Position numbers and translations under genes: made by a program. From assembly GCF_946151065.1 (NCBI RefSeq), contig NZ_CAMGZA010000004.1, positions 186,001-250,000 on the forward strand: a DNA stretch of 64,000 bases. Direction: 5' to 3'. The notes below the pieces were generated by a model. The model was not told the DNA's origin, made no database searches, and worked only from the letters and a program-made list of their open reading frames with translations. Positions within the stretch are counted from its first letter, which is position 1. The number at the start of each line of letters is the position of its first letter. This document shows, one piece after another, positions 1-6,297 of this stretch. This stretch comes from Microbacterium sp. Marseille-Q6965. Lineage in GTDB: Bacteria; Actinomycetota; Actinomycetes; Actinomycetales; Microbacteriaceae.

Positions 1-722
1 GACGCGGCCAACTGCGAGGCCTGCGCGATCGAAGGGATCGCCGCCATGCCGCGCTGGATGCGGGGCGCCGCGAACTCGCTGGCGAAGGCGCTCTCGATGT
101 TCGTGGCGACCGCGCCAGGGGCGACCGCGTTGATCCGCACGCCCGTGAGCGCGTAGAGGTACGCCGAGCTCTTGGTCATGCCGACGACGGCGTGCTTGGA
201 CGCCGTGTAGGCCGTCCCCGCGGCGGAGCCGCGCAGGCCGGCCTCGCTCGCCACGTTGACGATCGAACCGGCGCCGCGCTCCAGCATGCCGGGCAGCACC
301 GCCTTCATGAGCTTGAACGAACCCGTGACGTTGACGGCGAAGACCTTCTCCCACAGCGCGGGGTCGATCTCGTGCACCGGCTGCATGCGGTCCATGATCC
401 CGGCCACGTTCGCGAGGCCGTCGACCCGCTCGCCGGCCGCCGCGACGACCGCGGCAATGGCGGTGTCGTCCGTGATGTCGGCGACGACGGTGACGACGTC
501 CAACTCGGGGAACTCCGCGGCGAGCCCGTCGAGGCCGGCCCGGTTCATGTCGACGGCGACGACCCTGCCGCCCTCGCGCGCGATGCGCGACGCGGTCGCG
601 CGGCCGATCCCGGAGCCGGCGCCCGTGACGATGACCGTCCGATCGGCGAACCGGCCGGGCGTGATCGTCTCCTCCCACTGGGCCATCTGGGGTCCCTGGG
701 CGGCAGCTGCGGCGTCGCTCAT
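1..722 (-). CDS. SDR family NAD(P)-dependent oxidoreductase (3' end outside window)
   Basis: A classical short-chain dehydrogenase/reductase, a cytosolic NAD(P)-dependent oxidoreductase of unknown substrate. Reading the minus strand from ATG at 722 gives a short N-terminal extension, then the cofactor motif TGAGSGIGRA, an NVAG segment, and the catalytic YTASK (Tyr-x-x-x-Lys) with a Ser in NVAS upstream. The 240 codons present end before the stop, so only the last few residues are missing. The start has an AAAGGA ribosome site (732-737) nine bases upstream. It is divergent from a TetR regulator with palindromes between them, so the TetR protein probably represses it. Substrate cannot be told from sequence. 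Confidence 0.93.
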   Translation of the reverse strand, partial: MSDAAAAAQGPQMAQWEETITPGRFADRTVIVTGAGSGIGRATASRIAREGGRVVAVDMNRAGLDGLAAEFPELDVVTVVADITDDTAIAAVVAAAGERVDGLANVAGIMDRMQPVHEIDPALWEKVFAVNVTGSFKLMKAVLPGMLERGAGSIVNVASEAGLRGSAAGTAYTASKHAVVGMTKSSAYLYALTGVRINAVAPGAVATNIESAFASEFAAPRIQRGMAAIPSIAQASQLAA

Positions 723-801
723 GGCGATGCGTCCTTTCGATACGCGGCCGGCGGGTCGGTGGTCGCCGTCGACCGAAGGGGTTGCGCCGCCGGGCGGCGA
801 C

Positions 802-830
802 GCAACCGGACAGGTGTGTCCGGATGTTGC
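802..830. promoter_or_regulatory. Candidate TetR operator (inverted repeat)
   Basis: CCGGACA (806-812), GGTG, TGTCCGG (817-823) is a perfect 7-bp inverted repeat with outer GCAAC/GTTGC arms (802-806 and 826-830). It lies between the divergent SDR gene and the tetR gene, the usual place for a TetR-family operator. Confidence 0.5.
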
Positions 831-832
831 GC

Positions 833-843
833 ACTAGTTTAGT
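833..843. promoter_or_regulatory. Second palindrome overlapping the tetR -10 box
   Basis: ACTA-GTT-TAGT is a small inverted repeat. TAGTTT inside it (835-840) is spaced seven bases from the GTG start at 848, matching the leaderless -10 pattern seen elsewhere in this window, so binding here would block tetR transcription. Confidence 0.4.
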
Positions 844-847
844 TCGC

Positions 848-1384
848 GTGTCCGACCCCTCCAAGACCAACCGAGGACCGGCCGCGGCCCCCGCCAACCG
901 CCGCGCCCTCATCGCGGCGGCGCGCGAGCTGTTCGCCGAGCAGGGATTCGGTGTGCCGTTCAGCCAGGTGGCCAAGCGCGCCGGCGTCGGTCAGGCGTCG
1001 CTCTACCGGCACTTCCCCGACAAGACCGCCCTCGCCATCGCGGTGTTCGACGAGAACCTCGCCGCGCTGGAGGCGCAGGCGCACGACCTGCGCGGACTGC
1101 TCGAGCTCATCGTGGCGCAGGCGCGCATGTCGGCGTCGCTGCTCGAGGTGCTCGCGCCGACCGCCGACGCCGCCGCCCCGGCGCTCGCGCAGCGCTTGGA
1201 GCGCATTATCGCCGCGATCCTCGAGCGGGAGCGCGCGGCGGGACGCGTGGACGCGTCCATCACCGTGGACGACGTCGCCACCGCCGTCAGCATGGTCGCG
1301 TTCCACACCGCGTTCTCGTCGGAGCACCGCGCGGACGCGGGGCGTGCAGCGATCGCCCTCATCGAGCGGGCCCTGGCGCCGTAG
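848..1384 (+). CDS. TetR/AcrR family transcriptional regulator
   Basis: A 178-residue one-component repressor. The N-terminal helix-turn-helix region (residues about 12-60) reads RRALIAAARELFAEQGF, then FSQVAKRAGVGQASLYRHFPDK, a textbook TetR DNA-binding domain; the rest is the all-helical ligand/dimer domain. The GTG at 848 (VSDPSKTN) is preferred over upstream in-frame starts because the HTH then begins at the usual distance and a -10-like TAGTTT sits seven bases upstream, suggesting a leaderless mRNA. It is divergent from the SDR gene and probably controls it and itself. The ligand is unknown. Its TAG stop forms the start of the next gene's -10 box. Confidence 0.9.
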   Translation: MSDPSKTNRGPAAAPANRRALIAAARELFAEQGFGVPFSQVAKRAGVGQASLYRHFPDKTALAIAVFDENLAALEAQAHDLRGLLELIVAQARMSASLLEVLAPTADAAAPALAQRLERIIAAILERERAAGRVDASITVDDVATAVSMVAFHTAFSSEHRADAGRAAIALIERALAP

Positions 1385-1387
1385 CCT
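1382..1387 (+). promoter_or_regulatory. Leaderless -10 box (TAGCCT)
   Basis: TAGCCT six bases before the GTG at 1394. The TAG is also the stop codon of the tetR gene, so promoter and stop share bases. Confidence 0.5.
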
Positions 1388-1393
1388 GGAGGC

Positions 1394-1870
1394 GTGGATC
1401 CCGTCGCGCTGTTCGAGAACGCGCGCCGCCGGCTCGACCCGGTGCCGCGGGAGGCGCTCGGGCGCTTGGAGGTGCCGGGCCGGTTGCGTCGCGGGCTGGG
1501 TGCGCGCCCCCGGATCGTTCCCGATGGTGAGGCGTGGCGAGTGGGCGTGCTCCTGATCGGGGACGAGGCCGTGTTCGAGGTCGGCGAGGTGCTGCGAGCG
1601 AAGCCGGAGCGGCGACGCGGGTTCACCGCGGAGTCGGCGCGACAGCGCGCGGCGGCGGCGGCGATGTGCGTGCGCGGGGGCTTCGCGGAGGGAACAACCG
1701 TGAACGTCGATCACTCCCCGCTCGACCTCGCGGTCGTCGCCGCAGGCGGCTCGGCGGGCCCCCTCCTCTGGCGCGATGGTGCGCTCCTTGTGCGCTGGAC
1801 GGCGGGCGGGGCGCTCATGCCGTTGGACGCATACCTGCGGGAGCGGATCGCGACGCTGCGCGGCCGCTGA
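1394..1870 (+). CDS. Conserved hypothetical protein
   Basis: A 158-residue cytosolic protein without signal peptide or membrane segment. I do not recognise a family. It is rich in Arg and Ala, has a central beta-like segment (WRVGVLLIGDEAVFEVGEVL) and a C-terminal LPLDAYLRERIATLRGR-like helix region. GTG at 1394 is chosen because MDPVALFENARRR starts there and a TAGCCT -10 box lies six bases upstream. It follows the TetR gene by nine bases on the same strand, so it could be read from both promoters. Codon use is typical for the region. Function unknown. Confidence 0.7.
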   Translation: MDPVALFENARRRLDPVPREALGRLEVPGRLRRGLGARPRIVPDGEAWRVGVLLIGDEAVFEVGEVLRAKPERRRGFTAESARQRAAAAAMCVRGGFAEGTTVNVDHSPLDLAVVAAGGSAGPLLWRDGALLVRWTAGGALMPLDAYLRERIATLRGR

Positions 1871-1945
1871 CGCCGGCATAACGCACATCGCGCGGGGGAG
1901 GGCAAGCCCCTGTCGAAGGGTCCGGCCGGTGTCGAGAGTGGAGGC

Positions 1946-2845
1946 ATGCACCATCTCGAGAAGGCGAGGCAGGCCGACGTGAGCGATCCGCACCCGGTTT
2001 CCGCTCCTTCCGCGCGGCACACGCGACACCGCGATGGGCTGCGGCAGGCGGTCGTGCCGATCGCCGTCGCCGCCGCCATCGCCGGCGGGTTCCTGGGCTC
2101 CGGTGCCGTGAACGGCCGCGCGATCGCCGAGACGCAGGCCGGCGCCCTCGGGCCGAGCGGCTCGCTGCTTGCTCCGGCCTCGCCCGCGTTCCTGATCTGG
2201 ACCCCGCTGTACGCGGGGCTCGTGGCGTATGCCGTCTGGCAACTGCTGCCCTCGCAGCGGCGCGACCCGCGCCATCGCGCCGCCGGGTGGTGGCTCGCCG
2301 CCGTCGCGGCACTTGAAGGCCTGTGGATCGTCGCCGCGCAGCTGCTTCCGTTGTGGACGACGGTCGTCGTCATGGGGCTCCTCGTCGCCGCCGCATACCG
2401 CGCGTTCCGCGGGGCCGTGGTGACCCGCCGGGGTCCCAGCGTGCTCGGTGCCCTGCTGCTGCACGGACTGGCCGGCGCGCACCTCGGGTGGGGGCTGGCG
2501 GCCGGCGTGGCGAACGCGGCGGCGTGGATCGAGACCCTTCACCTGGGCGGCTGGGCCGGTGACGGCGGCGGCGTCCTGGCGCTCGTCGGCGTCTGTGCCG
2601 CCGGGATCGCGGTCTCGGCGCGCAGCGGCTGGACGGTCGCGATGCCGTTGGCCATCGCGTGGGCGGCGGCGTGGATCGCGGTGGAGCGGCTGACCGGCGA
2701 GCCGCACAACGTGCCGATCGCCATCGCCGCGATCGCGGCGGCGACACTGCTCGCGGTCGTCAGCGTCGCGATGCGCGTCGCGATGCTGCGCGCCGGACCG
2801 ATCGTGGCGCGCGAGGAACCGGGCGACCGCGACGCACGGCAGTAG
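1946..2845 (+). CDS. TspO/MBR-like (tryptophan-rich sensory) membrane protein
   Basis: A 299-residue integral membrane protein with about eight to nine hydrophobic segments. The region SPAFLIWTPLYAGLVAYAVW (residues about 73-92) resembles the second helix of TspO/MBR proteins, which bind porphyrins and other hydrophobic ligands. It is about twice as long as classical TspO (about 160 residues) and carries extra C-terminal helices, as in longer actinobacterial homologues. ATG at 1946 has GGAGG directly upstream (1940-1944). It stands alone on the plus strand between unrelated genes. The specific ligand and role are not shown by the sequence. Confidence 0.7.
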   Translation: MHHLEKARQADVSDPHPVSAPSARHTRHRDGLRQAVVPIAVAAAIAGGFLGSGAVNGRAIAETQAGALGPSGSLLAPASPAFLIWTPLYAGLVAYAVWQLLPSQRRDPRHRAAGWWLAAVAALEGLWIVAAQLLPLWTTVVVMGLLVAAAYRAFRGAVVTRRGPSVLGALLLHGLAGAHLGWGLAAGVANAAAWIETLHLGGWAGDGGGVLALVGVCAAGIAVSARSGWTVAMPLAIAWAAAWIAVERLTGEPHNVPIAIAAIAAATLLAVVSVAMRVAMLRAGPIVAREEPGDRDARQ

Positions 2846-2864
2846 GCCGCGGGCGGCGAGTCGG

Positions 2865-2870
2865 TAGCCT
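2865..2870 (+). promoter_or_regulatory. Leaderless -10 box (TAGCCT)
   Basis: TAGCCT six bases before ATG at 2877; no Shine-Dalgarno sequence is present. Confidence 0.5.
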
Positions 2871-2876
2871 TGCCGT

Positions 2877-3602
2877 ATGGCGAGGGGCAGGGCGGGCGCG
2901 GGACGCCGCGACGGCGGCGCGGGACGCCGCGGCGCCAGGCCGGCTGCCGCGCGCGACGCCCGCACCCGGCATCCCGGCGCGCCGTCCGAGCCCGCCCCGC
3001 GCGTCGCCCGCGCCTTCCGCCTCGGGATCATCCCGGGGGCGATGCCGGGCAAGTGGGTGGAGCGGTGGCGCGCACGCATGCCGCACATGCCCCTCGAGCT
3101 GGTCCCGATCGCCGTCTCCGAGCAGCGGACCGCGCTCGACGAGGGCCGCGTCGACGCCGCCCTCGTGCGCCTGCCCCTGGCCGGCGACGCCGACACGGTG
3201 CACGCCATCCGTCTGTATGACGAGACGCCGGTCGTCGTCGCGAGCCGCGACTCCTCCCTGATGGCGGCGGAGGAACTGGTGGCGGCCGACCTGGAGGGCG
3301 AGATCCTCCTCACTCCCGGCGACGACGTGCTCGGTTCCCTGGCGCTGCCCACGGCGACGCCGCGCTTCGAGGCGCCCGCGACGACGGAGGAGGCGATCGC
3401 GATCGCCGCGGCCGGGGTGGGGGTGGTCGTCGTGCCCCTCTCGCTCGCGCGACTGCACCACCGCCGCGACGTGGATCACCGCCCGCTGCTCGGGGGGCCC
3501 CAGAGCACCGTCGCCCTCGCCTGGCTGCGCGATCGCGATGCCGACGACATCCAGACCTTCGTCGGAATCACCCGCGGGCGCACCGCCCGGTCGTCGCGCT
3601 GA
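2877..3602 (+). CDS. LysR substrate-binding domain protein lacking the HTH
   Basis: A 241-residue protein. From about residue 46 (ARAFRLGIIPGAMPGKWVERW) it matches the periplasmic-binding-like effector domain of LysR regulators, including LDEGRVDAALVRLP and a C-terminal AAAGVGVVVVPLSLARLHHRRD segment. The normal N-terminal winged helix (about 60 residues) is absent; instead the first 42 residues are Arg/Gly/Ala-rich and probably disordered. No signal peptide, so it is cytosolic. The leaderless -10 box upstream supports ATG at 2877 as the true start rather than loss of a 5' part. It may act as a ligand-binding partner of another protein; function unknown. Confidence 0.75.
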   Translation: MARGRAGAGRRDGGAGRRGARPAAARDARTRHPGAPSEPAPRVARAFRLGIIPGAMPGKWVERWRARMPHMPLELVPIAVSEQRTALDEGRVDAALVRLPLAGDADTVHAIRLYDETPVVVASRDSSLMAAEELVAADLEGEILLTPGDDVLGSLALPTATPRFEAPATTEEAIAIAAAGVGVVVVPLSLARLHHRRDVDHRPLLGGPQSTVALAWLRDRDADDIQTFVGITRGRTARSSR

Positions 3603-3628
3603 CTCGCGTGCGCGTCACCGGCGCTTGA

Positions 3629-3634
3629 TACCCT
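3629..3634 (+). promoter_or_regulatory. -10 box (TACCCT) with short leader
   Basis: TACCCT lies 25 bases before ATG 3660. A GGGAGG ribosome site (3646-3651) follows, so this transcript would have a short leader rather than none. Confidence 0.4.
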
Positions 3635-3659
3635 CTGTCACGCGAGGGAGGCACGCGGC

Positions 3660-4196
3660 ATGGCGCACGGCGAAGGCAGGACGCGGCGACGCGGCAGGGT
3701 CATCACGACGCTCGGCGTCGTGCTCATCGCCGCGGGTGCCGTGATGATCGGCGCGTATGTCACGATGCCGCAGCAGACGGAACGCGCATACGGCGAGCTC
3801 AAGACCCGCGTCACGGACGCGGTCGACGATGTGCGCGAGCAGGTGTTCGACGAACTGCCCACCGTGCGCATCGGCGCGGTCGGCGGCATCAGCGAGCTCG
3901 ACCGCTGCGACGGCACCTTCACCGTCATGACCTCCTACGAGCGCGAGGGCGTGCCCGAGACGGCCGCCGCGCACAACAGCTGCGGCGGCGATGTGGTGCT
4001 GACCTGGGACGAGGGCCAACGGGTCCGCATCGAGGGGCGCGACGAGACCTACGAGGTCGTCGACATCCGCTACACGTCGAAGATCTGGTCGAGCACCGCC
4101 GATCTCGTCGGCCTCGGCGGCGAGATCGCGTTGCAGACGTGCTTCTACGGCGAGGACCGCATGAAGTTCGTGGGGCTCGCGCCCGTCGACTCCTGA
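3660..4196 (+). CDS. Membrane-anchored exported protein with sortase-like C-terminal half
   Basis: A 178-residue protein with a basic N-terminus (RTRRRGR), one membrane helix (about residues 15-35) and an extracellular domain. The domain has the order seen in sortases: His105 (AAHNSCGG), a GQRVRI...YEV strand pair, then LQTC with Cys161 and Arg167 in EDRMKFVGL. Sortases use His-Cys-Arg to cleave sorting signals. The Cys-Arg spacing (6) is shorter than typical and the domain is smaller, so it may be a divergent or inactive relative. The gene has a GGGAGG ribosome site and ends against a bidirectional terminator. Two secreted proteins in this window end in LAATG- or LSASG-type sorting signals, though substrates need not be linked. 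Confidence 0.55.
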   Translation: MAHGEGRTRRRGRVITTLGVVLIAAGAVMIGAYVTMPQQTERAYGELKTRVTDAVDDVREQVFDELPTVRIGAVGGISELDRCDGTFTVMTSYEREGVPETAAAHNSCGGDVVLTWDEGQRVRIEGRDETYEVVDIRYTSKIWSSTADLVGLGGEIALQTCFYGEDRMKFVGLAPVDS

Positions 4197-4215
4197 GAGC
4201 GCGCCGCGACGACGA

Positions 4216-4249
4216 AGGAGGGGCGCGGCCCGTCGGCCCCGCCCCTCCT
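4216..4249. terminator. Bidirectional terminator between convergent genes
   Basis: AGGAGGGGC (4216-4224) pairs with GCCCCTCCT (4241-4249), with an inner GGCC-CGTC-GGCC hairpin. It lies between the stops of the convergent genes at 4196 and 4287. Confidence 0.65.
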
Positions 4250-4286
4250 CACCGTATGCGCTGGCTGCGCGAGGTGCTCCGCCCGC

Positions 4287-4694
4287 TCAGGCGGCGAGTA
4301 GGAAGCCGCGGCGGTCGGTCTTCACCCGCGCGCCGTCGGCGATGGACTCGTCGTCGCGGATGATCGCGCCGTCGGGGATGAGCGCCTCCGCCCCGATGTG
4401 CGAGCGCACGCCGATGTGAGCGTGCGAACCGATGACGGCGTTCGGTCCGATCTGCGCGTTGGCGTCGATGATGGCGCCGGGGCCGACCTGAGCTCCGGGC
4501 TCGACCCACGCGCCTTTGGCGATGTGCGCGCCCGCCGCGATCCGGGCGCCCGGTTCGATGTACGCCCCCGACTCGACCCGCGCATCCGGGTGCACCTTGG
4601 CCCCATGCGCGACGAGTCCCCGGCCGTTGATGTGCTTGCGGTAGCGCAGCGTCTCTCCGCGGTCGTTCTCGATGTCGACGTAGTTCTTGCCCAC
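4287..4694 (-). CDS. Left-handed beta-helix (hexapeptide-repeat) protein
   Basis: A 135-residue cytosolic protein made almost wholly of hexapeptide repeats: from about residue 30, turns such as AHGAKV, HPDARV, ESGAYI, EPGARI, AAGAHI, AKGAWV, EPGAQV, GPGAII follow every six residues. This is the fold of trimeric acyl- and acetyltransferases (LpxA/gamma-carbonic-anhydrase-like), but the protein is short and I see no clear catalytic His or acyl-CoA extension. GTG at 4694 is chosen: GGAGGG lies five bases upstream. It is divergent from yitT and convergent with the sortase-like gene. A binding or scaffold role is as likely as catalysis. Confidence 0.75.
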   Translation of the reverse strand: MGKNYVDIENDRGETLRYRKHINGRGLVAHGAKVHPDARVESGAYIEPGARIAAGAHIAKGAWVEPGAQVGPGAIIDANAQIGPNAVIGSHAHIGVRSHIGAEALIPDGAIIRDDESIADGARVKTDRRGFLLAA

Positions 4695-4835
4695 GATGTC
4701 CCTCCGCGGCCAGCGGTTGTGGCCGCCTTACCCCACAACACCATGCCTCCCCGGGCTATTCCCGAGCGGGGAGCTTCCTAAACATGCGCTGTGCGTGGCG
4801 CGCGCTCCCCTCGCGCGGGCCGGGGGCGCGCCTTC

Positions 4836-4841
4836 TATCGT
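4836..4841 (+). promoter_or_regulatory. Leaderless -10 box (TATCGT)
   Basis: TATCGT six bases before the GTG at 4848. Confidence 0.5.
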
Positions 4842-4847
4842 TGACGG

Positions 4848-5492
4848 GTGACCGCATCATCCGTGCCCCCGCAGAAGCAGGTCGTCTTCGAGTGGGAGCA
4901 GACCCGCCACAGCGTGGCGGAGGACGTGCTCGGCATCGTGACCGGCACCTTCGTCGTGGCCCTGGGCCTGCACCTGCTGAAGGCTGTGGGCGCGGTGACG
5001 GGAGGCACGGCCGGCCTCGCGCTGCTCATCGACCAGTCCTCCGAGATCCCCTTCTGGCTCATCTTCACGCTCGTGAACGCGCCGTTCGTCGTGCTCGCCC
5101 TGTGGAAGAAGGGCGTGCGCTTCACGGTGCTGACGGCGATCTGCGTGGGCGCAGTGGCGGCGCTGTCGGCCGTCAACGTCGGGTGGATGCCCGTTTCGGC
5201 GCCGCAGCCGGTGTATGCCGTGCTCGGAGGAAACCTGCTCGTGGGGGTAGGCCTGCTCATCCTCTTCCGGCACGGCGCCAGCGTCGGCGGCGTGAACATC
5301 GTCGCGATCCTCGTGCAGGATCGCACCGGATTCCGCGCCGGATGGACGCAGATGATCGTGGACGTCCTGATCGTGGTGGCGTCGTTCCTCGTCGTCGACT
5401 GGCGCATGGTGGTGCTCTCGGCGGTCGGCGCGGTCGTGCTCAACCTCGTGCTGGCGCTGAACCACCGCCCGGGCCGCTACATCGGGCACTGA
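4848..5492 (+). CDS. YitT family integral membrane protein
   Basis: A 214-residue membrane protein with five to six hydrophobic helices. GIVTGTFVVALGLHLLK, then GAVTGGTAGLALLI, and the later RHGASVGGVNIVAILV segment are the duplicated glycine-rich signatures of the YitT/YczE-type family; the C-terminal cytosolic DUF2179 domain found in many members is absent. The family is proposed to transport small molecules, but substrates are not established. GTG at 4848 follows a leaderless -10 box. The gene is convergent with the Nei glycosylase gene, four bases separating the stops. Confidence 0.85.
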   Translation: MTASSVPPQKQVVFEWEQTRHSVAEDVLGIVTGTFVVALGLHLLKAVGAVTGGTAGLALLIDQSSEIPFWLIFTLVNAPFVVLALWKKGVRFTVLTAICVGAVAALSAVNVGWMPVSAPQPVYAVLGGNLLVGVGLLILFRHGASVGGVNIVAILVQDRTGFRAGWTQMIVDVLIVVASFLVVDWRMVVLSAVGAVVLNLVLALNHRPGRYIGH

Positions 5493-5496
5493 CGGT

Positions 5497-6276
5497 TCAC
5501 CCCGCCGGCTGACACACCGGGCACCAGTACACGACGCGTTCGCTCGTCGGTGCCGCGCCGAGCGCCCCTCGCCGGATCGGCGTGCCGCAGCGGCGGCAGG
5601 GGCGCTGCTCGCGCCCGTACACCCAGCGCTCCTGGCCGCGCCGCGCGACGCCCGTGAAGTTGCGCACCGGCAGCTCCACGTTGCGGCGGATCGTGCGCGC
5701 GCCGAGGTCGAGCAGTGCGGCCACGTCGACGCGGTCGGCCGGGGTCTCGGGGTGCACGCCGCGCAGGAACAGCAGTTCGCTGGCGTACTCGTTGCCGAAT
5801 CCGGCGACGTTCCGCTGGTCCTGCAACGCGACGTGGACGGCCCGCACGTCCGCCGCCATCCGCCGCGCGGCCTCGGCGGGGTCCCAGTCCGCGCCGAGGG
5901 GGTCGGGACCGAGATGGCCGACGAGTCGATGCTCGTCGCGCGTCGGCACGACCTCGACCATCGCGAGGTCGAAGCCGACGGCCACGGTGCCGGGAACGCC
6001 GAGGACGGCGCGGGCGCGGAAGGCGGGGCGTGGCCAGTGCTGGCCCTCGCGCAGCAGCCACCACTCGCCCTCCATCCTCAGGTGCGAGTGAAGCGTGAAG
6101 TCGCCGATCCGATGCAGCAGGTGCTTGCCGCGCGCCGCGACCTCGCGCACCGTGCTTCCGCGCAGATCGGCGGTGGCCGACGCCGGGACGCGGATGTCGA
6201 ATCGCGTGACCTGGCGGCCCGCGAGAGCCGCGTGCATCCGCCGGGCCGCGCGATGCACGGTATCGCCCTCAGGCAC
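5497..6276 (-). CDS. nei2: Fpg/Nei family DNA glycosylase (endonuclease VIII-like)
   Basis: A 259-residue base-excision repair enzyme that removes oxidised bases and nicks the abasic site. After removal of Met it starts Pro-Glu-Gly-Asp (PEGDTVHRAARR), giving the catalytic N-terminal Pro and Glu of the Nei branch. The helix-two-turn-helix segment contains NVAGFGNEYASELLF, and the C-terminal zinc finger is complete: CRRCGTPIRRG and YWCPVCQ supply four Cys. Length is normal. The start is GTG at 6276. It lies 21 bases downstream of lhr on the same strand, so the two are probably co-transcribed repair genes. Confidence 0.93.
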   Translation of the reverse strand: MPEGDTVHRAARRMHAALAGRQVTRFDIRVPASATADLRGSTVREVAARGKHLLHRIGDFTLHSHLRMEGEWWLLREGQHWPRPAFRARAVLGVPGTVAVGFDLAMVEVVPTRDEHRLVGHLGPDPLGADWDPAEAARRMAADVRAVHVALQDQRNVAGFGNEYASELLFLRGVHPETPADRVDVAALLDLGARTIRRNVELPVRNFTGVARRGQERWVYGREQRPCRRCGTPIRRGALGAAPTSERVVYWCPVCQPAG

Positions 6277-6297
6277 GACGCTCCGTCCCCGCGGACA

